Below, piece after piece: positions 26,171 to 36,920 of a DNA stretch of 64,000 bases. Location: contig NW_017265166.1 of the NCBI RefSeq assembly GCF_001638985.1, positions 310,001-374,000 on the forward strand, in the 5' to 3' direction. Each line of letters begins with the position of its first letter. The stretch's first letter is position 1. This stretch comes from Phycomyces blakesleeanus NRRL 1555(-). Its lineage: Eukaryota > Mucoromycota > Mucoromycetes > Mucorales > Phycomycetaceae. Made by a program: the position numbers and the translations under genes. A model generated the notes under the pieces. That model was given only the letters and a program-made list of their open reading frames with translations. It was not told the DNA's origin and did no database searches.

Positions 26171-27986
26171 TTATTGATGCATTTCATTCCACTCCACACA
26201 ACTGGTGAATGTTACTCCACTACCACCAAAAATGTCCAAAGCACTAAAGCAAATAATGATTAATAATCCCACATATACAATATATATTACATGCATATGA
26301 TAAAAAGATAATATTTTCAAAAAAAAATTAAAATAATTTTATATGTGTATTTTAAAAAATCACAATACATTAATAAATCTTACCTTCCAAATGTCAGGTC
26401 AACCTTGCCGTTAGAAAGAGAGTCAACCAAAGCAAGATCATCAATAGCTTTTGTTTTTTTTTTAAAAAAAATCGATTAATAATCAATTGACACAAAGTTG
26501 TTATAAAGTAAGAAAAGAGCTTAATATATATATATATACTTACTTCTTCCTCCACCAGCATATGTTGTTGGGATCTTGACCCACTCACCAAGCTCTATAA
26601 ATATGCAAAAAAAAACATCGAAAGGTACAAATAAGTAAAATTATTGGTTAATAATTTTCTCTTTGAACGGTGAATTTATCTTACTCTTTACAAGCTCTTC
26701 GTCAATTCCATTACAAAGACCTTCAACATCAGCAGCATGGACCAAGAATTCACTAAAATACACATTTGGTTTAATACATTAGGTTATCGTTCCTTCAATT
26801 GGTAATATAAAGTAAGATAAATGAATAAAAAGAAAGAGAGCTTACCTGCAATATTCTGACAGCATATCCAAAGTTTCTATGATGATAATAGTATTAAGTA
26901 CACATATAAACACACAAACAAACACAATACGTAAAATTGAATTGAACCTTTTCACTATAAGGGAAAAAAGTAATGATTCAGATTGTGAATTTTGAAAAAA
27001 AAATCACAATCGGAATCACCACCAACCAACTCCATTTCCCATAGTTTTTGCTGTGTTTCTTTATTAATTTTTATTTACATACCTTTATTAACTTCCACAT
27101 CTGTCATTGTCTGCCACTTGTTCATAGCCACAATCCACTTATTGTTCTTTTTACGGCAGCTAACATTACCAATATAATTCAATCCAGCTTCTGATTTTTA
27201 ATTCGTATAATACTTATTATTATCATTACCTCACATCAACAACAAGTCTGTCCTTTCCAACTCTTTTGGAAATTTCTTCCAATCGAGCCTTGTCAAAATG
27301 TCCTCCAGGGAAAAGGTAACTGGTCACAATTACCTTTGAGGCTCCTAGATCCAACCAATAGACTGCATTTTCCGATGTAATCCCTCCACCGACCTGAAGT
27401 CCTCCAGGCCAGGTCTGAAGAGCTTCCTTTGCAGCATCATCATTGTTGGGTCCGAGCTTAATGACATGACAACGTGTAACATTGTGTTTCTTGTATAATT
27501 CTGCATAGAACTTTGGAGATTCTCTATCAAATGAGAAGAATACATATATACATATATATACACATACACATTTATGCATAAATGAATAAATAAATAAATA
27601 AATAAAATAAGATAGACATTTATACATATTTATTTAAATAAATCGCGGGATATTTCTTATACTACACCAACAACTAATAGTATTACTACTCTACTACTAC
27701 TTCTTTGTTTCAATTTTGAATTTATTCATTTATTCAATATATTTGATATTTAATATTTAACAAGTAAATCAAACTAAGTTAAATTAAATTAAATTAAATT
27801 GAATTAAATAGAATTAGGTTAAACTAAGTTAAAAGTAATATTGATATATGTATATTAATTTATGGATACTAACGAAGACACAAAGTTTGTGCAGAGTCCT
27901 TCAGGTGCATCGTCCTTGAGGGATCCTCCTATAATCTGCTTTACTTGACCATTATGGAGATCAATACAACCATTGAAACGAGTCAT
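26171..27986 (-). CDS. HIS6: HisA-type isomerase of histidine synthesis
   Basis: Eight exons: 27874-27986, 27230-27523, 27083-27159, 26846-26876, 26685-26752, 26544-26594, 26384-26447 and 26171-26243. All are GT-AG and in phase; 256 aa. The enzyme is ProFAR isomerase, EC 5.3.1.16, which converts the phosphoribosylformimino intermediate in the fourth step of histidine biosynthesis in the cytosol. The match to yeast His6 runs end to end: [17 protein letters not shown] with the early catalytic Asp, [54 protein letters not shown] and GKVDLTFG before a final IFGGSGV. The 31-nt fourth exon is very short but needed to keep the frame. It is divergent from the FHIT-like gene, with 298 bp between the start codons. 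Confidence 0.95.
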
Positions 27987-28284
27987 TACGATAGAATAAT
28001 GTAAATGTAAATGTAATAGAGAGGAAGAGGAGGGGTGAACAAAAGAGATATTTTAACAACACACTCTTCCATTCACCTGCTCATTCACTCATATCAAAAG
28101 TAATTGTGACTTGTTACATCTCGACTGTAGCCCAAAAACAAACAAACAAACAAACCAAAAAATTAAAGATACTAGTAGCTATTCACGTGATTGATGAGAG
28201 AAAGACAGACAGAGAGAAAGAGAAGGCCTATAAATTGATGTTCGTTTAACTTTAGTTACATATAAAAAAGAAATTAAAGACATA
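27987..28284. promoter_or_regulatory. Shared divergent promoter, HIS6 and FHIT-like gene
   Basis: The 298 bp between two divergent ATGs must hold both promoters. A CACGTG E-box palindrome lies at about 28184-28189, and a run of CCAAAC/AAACAAAC precedes it. No clear TATA element is assigned. The TGACTC seen at the HIS6 start codon is part of the coding sequence and may be chance. Confidence 0.5.
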
Positions 28285-28762
28285 ATGTCTGCCTTGAGAT
28301 TCTATTCATTTGGTCCTCACAAAATACCGGAATCCCAAGTGTTTTATCGTTCCAAGTTTTGTCTTGGTTTGGTTAATCTTAAACCAATCACCAGGTTAGA
28401 ATGAGTTTTCTTTTTATTCTATTTTATTTTTCGAGACAAAAAATAGTGTCTCCTTTTGCTGCTTTCTTTTTTTTTAAAAAAAAAACAATAGTCAATAGTA
28501 AATAATATGTATATATATATATATATATAAAAGTTATTGAATCAATTGATTATAATAATTAACAATTGGTTTTATACGTGTATTTTGGTATTTATTTGCT
28601 ATCAGCGGACGTGAGTAAATTTGTTTCTTTTTGTTAGAAAACGATAATTAACAAGATATCCTATATTTAAAGATGTTCTTGTTATTACTAAAAGAGTTGT
28701 GCCTAGAATGCGAGACTTGACTGAAGAAGAGGTAATATTTTGAAGGATCAAATATATATATG

Positions 28763-28795
<33 letters not shown>

Positions 28796-29312
28796 TTAGC
28801 AGTCTTTTAATTAATGAATTATTATATGTAAAAGGCAGAGGATATGATGATCAGTGCTCAAAAGGTTGGTAGAGTTGTAGAAAAGTTCTTTAAAGGAACT
28901 TCTCTGACAATGACTATCCAAGATGGTCCCCAAGCAGGTCAAACGGTAATGATTTACAAAAATATAGACATAGCATATGCGTGTTTAATATGTACTTTAT
29001 AATATAATAATTACATGCTTGAATAAATAATAATAATAATAATAACAATAAAAAAACAAACCAACATATATCTATGTATATGTGTATATATAAATCCCCC
29101 AAAAAAATCAAACAAACAAAAAGGTTCCCCATGTACACATGCATGTAATCCCAAGAATAAAAGGAGATTGGGCCAATAACGACGACATTTACGATGCTCT
29201 TGATTCGAAAAAGGGCGTGGATAATGATGAACGCAAGCCAAGGACTACTGAGGAAATGAAGCAAGAAGCAGATCAATTGTCTATATTTTTTGATCAATAT
29301 AAAGAAGAGTAA
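28285..29312 (+). CDS. FHIT-like HIT-domain dinucleoside polyphosphate hydrolase
   Basis: Five exons: 28285-28394, 28606-28610 (five bases), 28673-28731, 28835-28945 and 29124-29312; 157 aa. The microexon supplies the middle of SGHVLV: without it neither the frame nor the conserved Gly-His fits. The protein starts [20 protein letters not shown] and carries the histidine triad in [10 protein letters not shown] (residues 97-106), with His100 the likely nucleophile by analogy to human FHIT. Such enzymes cleave Ap3A to AMP and ADP (EC 3.6.1.29); yeast Hnt2 is the fungal counterpart. The C-terminal [14 protein letters not shown] stretch also fits FHIT. The gene shares a divergent promoter with HIS6 and ends 90 bp from the NSE3 stop. 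Confidence 0.93.
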
Positions 29313-29402
29313 AAACAATGTATATACGTACATATACATATATATAAAAGAAAGTAAAAATAAAATGGAAGGGGAAAATGGAAATCAAAAGAGAAAGTTT
29401 GT

Positions 29403-30616
29403 TCAAGGAACACTGAATCCGGCAGATTTGTAAACATATTCTGTCAGTTTGTTAATGTTGGTGTTCTCTGGATTGTACACGCTCGTGATAAAATTCACAA
29501 TGTTCTCTTCAGGTATTTCCACCTTGGCCTTTGGTCCCCAGTAGTATTCTATTCCTGCATCAGGATCAGCATTTGGATCATTGGCAGCAAGATTATTCTT
29601 CTTGCGTAATAAATATCCTTGTTTAACAAAGTTATCCAACAGCTTGTCTCTATCACCAAAGGTCTGTGTTTCGTCTGTGACATGAAGGCGATTGAGATGT
29701 TCTTCAAGTTCACCTAATAAATTTATATCCACAATAAAAAAAACAGTAAATATATGTATATTGATCATTATCAATCAATCAGTTAAGTATTCTTACCTTT
29801 TGAAAGAGTCTGCTCATTCACAAAAATTAACGCAAGAATACAATAAAGCACACCGACATTCTCATATTCTTCATCTTTGTATTTGAAAAGCTCCGGGACA
29901 TTGTATTTCTCGGGTAATGCATTGAGAAGCATGTATCCTTTGGATCCACTACCAGGCACTTCTTTACCATCTATAATTGATTATTGTTAATATTGATTTT
30001 GTTTTTGTTATCAAATGTAGTCATCTATCCTTATTTGTTTCCATATGTAATTGCATATAGATATAAATATACCTCTTCGACTACCAGCCAATATCTTTTC
30101 TTTTACAGGCAAATCGACCATCTCAAAGCCAAACAGATATCTGAGCTTATCATTAGCTGCCCTGTGCAACCTTTTGAATTCAAACTTGTGGTCCTGCAAT
30201 ACTTTATATATACATTGTTTGATAAAGAAAAATAAATAAATAAATAAATAATGCATGTACATAAACACATACATGGAGAGACGTATATACATTATATTTT
30301 CTTATTTTTATTTCTTTAAAAAAAATTACCTTTTTTATTAATGTCATCACGTTTGATGGCAGTCTTTTTGAATTCGCATGCAAGAGCAAGTCTCACTGTA
30401 TCTTTAACTTTACGTTGGAACTCCTACAAGCTAATGAGCATTGACAATAAACATCGACTTGTGCTTCTCAATATCAATCTCAACCTCTTCATTCCAGTTC
30501 ACAGTTGAATCATCATACTTTAGGCGTTGAGAAGGTTGTTGCGAATATTCTTCTTCATTGTCGGTGTCAGGTCTATGTCGTTGTTTTCCTTTTAATCTTT
30601 GACTGTCAGTGTACAT
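29403..30616 (-). CDS. NSE3: NSE3/MAGE-domain subunit of the SMC5/6 complex
   Basis: Five exons: 30485-30616, 30330-30423, 30073-30201, 29797-29970 and 29403-29713; about 279 aa. Exons 2-5 are firm. The exon 1 donor is uncertain: GTTGAG at 30484 and GTGAAC upstream of it are both phase 0. The MAGE fold is visible in RKVKDTVRLALACEFKK, IKRDDINKKVL, LRYLFGFEMVDLP, SKGYMLLNALPEKY, LYCILALIFVNEQTLS and YYWGPKA. Fungal MAGE proteins are Nse3, which with Nse1 and Nse4 binds the SMC5/6 core in DNA repair in the nucleus. The N-terminus is a short acidic, disordered tail, usual for this family. The stop codon lies 90 bp from that of the FHIT-like gene. Confidence 0.9.
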
Positions 30617-30654
30617 TGTACGTGTGTATATATAGAGACTGAAGATTATCTTTG

Positions 30655-30695
<41 letters not shown>

Positions 30696-31102
30696 GCTTT
30701 ATGTGGTAGAGAAAATTATTAATGTAAAAGTTGTTCTTGGTGACTGCTCTCCATGGTACAAATTCAATATATCTACTACACTATTTTTTTTTACATAATT
30801 TCTTCTATACACCTTGGCTAATAACACATTTAAAATATTATCTTTTGTGGTATATAAATACAAAACTTTTGAAGTAATTCTTGGCGCCTTAGTTTCAAGT
30901 AAAGCCTTGGCAGCTATTTTTTTCTGTTATTCACTCTCTACAATTTTTTATCATTATTTTTATTGATCTTTAGTAATATCTTTCTTTTTTTTTTATAAAA
31001 GTAGAATAAAAGAAATTTTATTTTATTTCATTTTATGCTGTTTTAGATTCTCAAAAAATATATCTATACATAATAAATATATACATGTATATTATACTAT
31101 GG
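30617..31102. other. NSE3 upstream region with CT microsatellite
   Basis: Spacer between the NSE3 start and the 3' end of the first F-box gene. It holds a CT dinucleotide run at about 30656-30692, poly-T stretches and AT-rich sequence. The CT run just upstream of the ATG may be part of the NSE3 promoter. No exon is seen. Confidence 0.6.
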
Positions 31103-33183
31103 CTATGTGTCCAAGCAGTCACTGTAATCCCTTGTATTCTTACAATTACTTCTACTCAATTCTTCTTTATCAAGACGATAGTTTTTAACAGATTTAAATT
31201 GAATAACAAAGACACCACTGTGAAGATCTAATTTCCAGCATTCCTTTGGGCTATAACGGTCGAACATGGCGCCGTTATCCTACAAAGATATATATAGAAG
31301 AGTTATGAAATTGAAATATGATAGTAAGAATAAGAAGAGCAGAGATATAGAGAGTATAAAGTACCAGTTGGTAGAACTTCTACTTAAAAAAAGCGAGCAC
31401 ATACACACACACACATTTAAAAATCTTAAAAAATGGACTTCGATGATCTCCCGCCAAATTCACCCCTATTTCCCATTTTTCTTTTTACCATAAATTGCCT
31501 ATTATCATCGCCAGGGCTCAAAGCGTCATCAAAAAATCTTTGAGCATATTCAACTTCACGTTTCCCAAGCTCCCACGCAAATGATCTTGTTGTCTTGTCT
31601 GCTACTTCTGCCTCGTCTACCTCTTCTTTTTCGGTCAAGCATATATAATACCAGTTCAATAACATAGATTGTTCATGGGTCGTCAAATTTAATTGATTAG
31701 CATCACTATTATTGTCTTGCTTAATAACATAATGTTTTATTAAAGAATGAGTTGTTTTGGTACTACGGATTACAAGGAAGTCCAACTGGGTGTAGCGCAT
31801 GTCAAGTAAGATTTCGCTGTTTTCCGTGAATTCAGATGCCTTAAATTTAACGTGTATCAACTTCATGAATAGAAACTTTCTACAACGGAAGGATATATGT
31901 TTGAAAACTTGTGTACTCGTCTCGATATTCTTTAGCTCCAGTCTTTGCAGAGGGTGTGTGTTGTGGCTGTTGTCTGGCTGGTTGGAGAGGTATACATAGG
32001 CTGATTCTATATCAAGTAATCGCAATGATGGGCATTTATCTAGCATAACGTCGATTTCAATCGTACAAGTGGCTGCGATGTGTAACTCGGCTAGATATGG
32101 ATAGGAAGGTAACAGGGTCGTAACCGGTTCCTTATACATATAATAAACTAAGTCTACCCATAAAACGCTCAATGTGTCTGAACTAAAGTTAAAGTAGCTG
32201 TTGAGAATGCCTATTGGTTTCGAGCAGTGAAGAGAGACCGAAACTTTAGCTCTTTCTACTTGTGTGCCGAAATTTCGAAGAGATTTGAAGAACGTAGAGA
32301 AGTGAAGTCTGGGACCAGATCTTGTGCGTTGACTTATATTTTTTAAGTGAGGAAAGAATTGGTCAAGTGTTGATAGCAATTGGATATTTTCTTCTTCTGT
32401 TGCTTCGTCGTAAGCGGCGTGTGTTTCAGTGTTTACTTTATAGTCTTTCAATTCTAATGTGTGTAGATACGGGTACTTGAGTGCAAAGTAAAATACCCAA
32501 TGGGTGTCAACACTATTGCTATTACAAATCAGTGTTGTGACAGTTTGGGCTGGGGAAACGCATCTTATTTTATTCATGTCGCCATTTGATATCCGAATGT
32601 GCTCAAAATCAATGTGCAGGACTTCCAGTCGCCGTAAGTTAAGGTGGATCGATTCGATGTCAACCCACGAAATATCGTTCATTGACGCACAATTCTTCAT
32701 TTTGAGACGTTGTATCAGTGTGAGATGATAAAGAAACGGTGATTCTGATAAGCTCGTGATAAGATCTTTCAATACAAAAGGCTTAAAAGACAAAAACTGT
32801 ATTTCCAGATGCGACAGAAAATTCCAGGTGCCCCAATCAATTTTTTCTGCAATACTGTGGGGTTCATATTGTTCAAGGTAAACAAAGCGTCTTATCCCAA
32901 GGTAAATTTGCGGCAGTTTTGAACGATATTCCATATCAAAAATCAATTGATCAAAACATTTAAGCTCATACACTCTATGCACGTTATTTAAATATATGTT
33001 GTACCGGTAGGCTTTATCGCAAATGCGATCTGCTATTCCTTTGTGGATAGTAAAGGAATACCAGTATGCGTTTAGGAATGGTTCTGTCCACCGTTTGCAG
33101 ACCAAGGCTCCGATAAGTTGGTAATCTTTTTCAACATGAGATGCGATAAGGCATACAACTTCGTATGGCAGTTCTGATGCCAT
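31103..33183 (-). CDS. F-box/LRR-like protein, tandem copy A
   Basis: Exon 1 runs 31489-33183 and exon 2 31103-31279, giving 623 aa. If the GTAAAA donor at 31488 is not used, translation would read on to a stop at 31426 (585 aa). The N-terminus MASELPYEVVCLIASHV plus VCKRWTEPFLNAYWY is a typical F-box that would dock on Skp1 in an SCF ubiquitin ligase. The rest consists of irregular leucine-rich stretches (LRRLEVLHIDFEHIRISN, YPYLAELHI, PSLRLLDI, LQRLELKNI). Exon 2 encodes KECWKLDLHSGVFVIQFKSV and is matched in copy B by a similarly placed segment, which argues that it is coding. The exon 1 F-box begins at the first ATG. Substrate unknown. About half of the residues match copy B by eye. Confidence 0.8.
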
Positions 33184-33848
33184 CGCAACAAAGAAAGAAA
33201 TAAAGAAAGAAAGAGAAATAAAAGGAAATAAAAGAAAAGCGCTTTATAAATATCATTAGCTAAAATAATTTATCCTTTATTATTAATTTTAAAGGACAAA
33301 AAAGCACTGTACAGTATGAAATGTCGTACATCTTTAAAGTTGTGGCTTCTGGGTACGTCATAAATTTCCTGGTACTTTTGTACCTTGAAAAAAGTTCAGT
33401 AAAAACTCGTTTAATACTGTCATCACATTTTCTCAGGTTTGCGAATTGACTGGGTATTCTTATAAGTCTTAATAGATAACATATCTCTTTCAAAAACCCC
33501 CAAAAAAGTAGAATACGTGCACTACGGGAAAAAGGCGGGGATTCCGTTGGAGATTCCACTGCCAATTCTTCAAAATCGGCAGTGGAATCTCTAGTTTTCT
33601 TGAAAACAGAGTTACTTTTGTTTCAATCTATATTTTTAGTGATTTTTATTTATTTATTATAAGCTAAAAGTTAGATCACAAATTCAAAATCTCTAGTTTT
33701 TTTCCATAGGGCTGGCGAACAAAGATTCACATTAACAATTAAATAAATACTTTGTTAGCATTTGGTCAAGGTATTGCTTTATAGCATGATATTAATTGTA
33801 GTATATGTAGTGGATTACAACTAAGTACTATAGCAGTTTTCCAAAATC
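33184..33848. other. Spacer between the F-box paralogues
   Basis: The first 400 bp resemble the region upstream of copy B: both contain GCACTGTA, TACATCTTTAA and GTTGTGGCTT in the same order. This shows that the tandem duplication included promoter DNA. A minus-strand frame at 33260-33565 overlaps this block but is not conserved as protein. A strong hairpin lies at 33550-33591. Confidence 0.65.
33550..33591. repeat. 14-bp perfect inverted repeat (hairpin)
   Basis: GAGATTCCACTGCC at 33550-33563 and its exact complement GGCAGTGGAATCTC at 33578-33591 enclose 14 nt. Pairing can extend inward by three or four more pairs after one mismatch. Confidence 0.9.
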
Positions 33849-35983
33849 TCAGCCGGAACGACCATTACTTTCCCAGAATGAGGGACTGTAAACAAGGGGG
33901 AAAAAACAGTGGTATTTAGTCAAGACTTCTTTATCCAAATGATAGGCTTTAACAGATTTGAATCGAAGAGAGAGGAGGCCACAGTTAAGATGTAATTTCC
34001 AATCTTTCTTTATGGTATAATGATATACTATGTACTCGTGATCCTACAAAGATCATAAGTAAAATACGAAAGATGATGGTAAAAGGGAGAAAGTTAAAAA
34101 AAATATCCCTTCATTTTCTTTCACCCACAATACCAAATTAATAGTAAACATTAAAATTTAAATATAATATTAGGAAAAAGAAGAGAAAGAATAAAGTACT
34201 CTTAACCGACATTCTACTAAGATAAACACGCACACGCACACGCACACGCACCCTTAAAACCCTCCACAAAAAAAACACTTTTCGAAGATCTCCCACAAAA
34301 CCCATCACTTTTTGCTTTTCTTTTTACCATATCTTGACTGTTATCATCGTTAAATTTTGTAACGTCTTCGTAGAATTTCTGAGCATATTCAGCCTCGTGT
34401 TTCCCAAGTTCCCATGCAAGACTTTTTACCCCGTCTGTCTCTTTGGTTATATGATACCAGTTTGATAGCGTATGTTGTTCTTGATTACTCACATTTGATT
34501 GACTAATATCAATGTTGTTTTCTTGTTTAATGACATAGTGTTTTATGAATCCATGGTATGTTTTTACACCCCAAATTATTAGTGTTTCCAACTGGGTATA
34601 CGGCATCTCGATGCAGATCTCTCTGTTTTTCGTAACTTCAGACATCTTAAATCCAACATGTTCTAATTTCATGAATAAAAGTTGTTTGCAACGAGACGAT
34701 AAATATTTGAATATTGATTTACTCGCATGGAGATGATGTAGTTCCAGCCTTTGCAGATGGTGTGGAGCGTAATTTGGCTGTTCAGAGAGGTGTGTTAGGG
34801 AGAGGTTTATGTCTAACCATCGCAAAGACGGAAATTTATCTAGTATTATGTCAATTTCAATACTGCCGGAAAACGTAAAATGTAACTCGACAAGGCATGG
34901 ATAGAAAGGTAATAGGCTCGTAATTAGACTTTTATACAAGTAAGAGCCCAGATCTGCCCACAAAATTCTCAATGATTCCGAGCTAAATCCAATACAGCTA
35001 TGAAGACTTCTTGTCCAAGTTTGGTCGCAGTAGATAACACGAACTTTAGCTCTTTTTACTTTTACGTCAAAGTGTCGAAGAGTATCGTAGAATATAGAAA
35101 ACGGCCACGGGTTTCTATTAAGCGGGTCTAGGCTTATATTTGTTAAGCAAGGAAAGAATTGATGAAGTGTTGATAGTAGTCGACTATCTTTTTCATAGTA
35201 TTTCTCATTGTAAGCTTCGCATGATTTATAAACGGTGCCATTGTTTTTAAATTCCAGGTGGTGTAGATTTGGGTATTTGAGTGCAAAGTAAAATACCCAG
35301 GAAGCGTCAACAGTATCATTATCAAAGATTGCTTTTGTGACAGTGCATGCTGGTAAAATGTATCTTATTTTATTCATGTCATTATTTGGTATTTTTATAT
35401 GCGTAAAATCGATGTTTAAACCTTCCAGTCGTGGTACGTTTAAGTGAAGTGATTCGATGTCTAACCATGAGACTGTGTTCTTAATATCAAAATCGGCCGG
35501 TGAGTAACGATGGACTAATGTAAGATGAAGAAGGCAAGGTAATCCTGATAGGTTTTTAAAAACATCTTTCAACAAAATGTAGCTTGGATACTGAAAATGT
35601 ATTTCCAGATGTGACAAAAAAGTCCAAGAACTCCAATCGATAATTTCTACCACATGGTGACGTCTATGTGGCTCAAAGTATTTAAGGCGTTTTATTCCAC
35701 TGTAGATTTGCAGCAGTTTTGAACGATATTCCACATCGACAAGGGATTGGTCAATAAATGCCAGCTCGTACACTCTATGTGCATTACTTAAATATTTGTT
35801 TTCCAGGTTGGATGAATCGCAAATACGATCTGCTACCCTTCTGTATATAGTCAGGTAATACCAATGTGCGTTTAGAAATGGTTCTGTCCACTGTTTGCAG
35901 ACTATGGCACAGGTAAGTCTGCTATCTTGATCAACATGAGACGCGATAAGGGATACAACTTCGTATGGTAATTCTGATGCCAT
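33849..35983 (-). CDS. F-box/LRR-like protein, tandem copy B
   Basis: Exon 1 runs 34328-35983 and exon 2 33849-34043, giving 616 aa; without splicing the frame would end at 34217 in a CA-rich tail (588 aa). The donor GTAAAAAG follows an ATG codon, exactly as in copy A. The N-terminus MASELPYEVVSLIASHV and VCKQWTEPFLNAHWYYL is an F-box. Leucine-rich stretches follow at the same places as in copy A (LPCLLHLTLV, VPRLEGLNIDF, FPSLRWLDI, LQRLELHHL). Exon 2 encodes DWKLHLNCGLLSLRFKSVKA, matching copy A. The read-through tail is a GTGTGC microsatellite that would give Ala-Cys repeats, so splicing is the more likely version. Role: probable SCF substrate adaptor, by family only. Confidence 0.8.
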
Positions 35984-36300
35984 CGCAAGAAAGAGAGATA
36001 AAAAGAAAGGAAGAGAAATAAAAGGAAGAGCTCCTTATAAATATCATTATCTAAAATTATTTATTATTTGTTTAATTTAAAAGATAAAAGCACTGTATAA
36101 TATGAAACGTTATACATCTTTAAGGTTGTGGCTTTTGGGTACAACACAAATTGCCTGGAACTTTTGTAAATTGATCAAAGCCCAGAAAGATAACTTGTTT
36201 AATGCAGCCATCACATTTTCCCAAGTTTATAAATCGACTGCGCATTCCTTTAAGTCTTAATAGACAATATATCTTTTTCAAAAACCTGATAAGTATATAT
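35984..36300. promoter_or_regulatory. Duplicated upstream region of F-box copy B
   Basis: This block resembles 33184-33490 upstream of copy A (AGAAAGGAAGAGAAATAAAA, then TATAAATATCATTA, then GCACTGTA and TACATCTTTAAGGTTGTGGC). The shared sequence probably holds the common promoter of the pair. The exact limits cannot be set by eye. Confidence 0.5.
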
Positions 36301-36920
36301 AAGATATATTAATAGTAGGCGATGGTTCTGCATTAATGTTTGTCAATATTGAAATGTACTCCTTCATGTCAACATAAGCAACTTTGGCATTAAGAAAAAT
36401 GTTGTATGGCATAATTTATCTTCAAGACCTTTTGTAAAATTCTCTAGTCATTTTCAGTGATTCAGAAATAAGAGATGTACTATAAAAAAAGGAGGGTTCA
36501 TTCAACAATTTGCTTGAATATCTACGATTAATATAGGCCACATGTTTGACAAGGCCCATATAGCGCTCAATGCAATTACATTTTCAGTGGAGCTTGAGAT
36601 ATAAGCTCAAAGTTACTATCCACCTCTTTTACGGCCTCTTGGATTGTTGTTATCCGATTAGTAAAGTCAGTATAGGGGGTGGTCAAGATGTAGAAGTCAC
36701 AGCAGTGATGATTATTTGTCTTATGTTGGTTTCAATACATTTTTCATATTTTAGATAGATCATCAGGATTAAGCTATATCTGAATTCCGTGTTCCTGTAA
36801 GATCCTTTGGATTCCAATAGACTCTGTCAGCTCTATAGATATATTTTCCATTTCTTTTCGATAGATATTTAACCCTAATTCTCTCAAAATTTAAAGTTTG
36901 TTTTATTTAAGAGTGGGATA
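36300..36920 (-). pseudogene. Decayed coding remnant of unknown family
   Basis: Reading the minus strand downward from about 36905, one frame gives coding-like peptide broken by stops: LRELGLNIYRKEMENISIEL, TESIGIQRILQEHGIQI, stop, LNPDDLSKI, stop, then DFYILTTPYTDFTNRITTIQ and EAVKEVDSNFELISQAPLKM. After a one-base shift it continues IERYMGLVKHVAYINRRYSS and KLLNEPSFF. Such order over 500 bp is unlikely by chance. Three or more stops and one frameshift mark it as a pseudogene. I do not recognise the protein; a transposon or a lost gene are both possible. Confidence 0.4.

Noticed and set aside
27980..27986. Gcn4-like TGACTC at HIS6
   Set aside because: It coincides with the start codon and second codon of HIS6, so it is probably chance.
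33260..33565. 101-aa minus frame upstream of F-box copy A
   Set aside because: It overlaps the duplicated upstream block, and the matching block upstream of copy B has no conserved frame.
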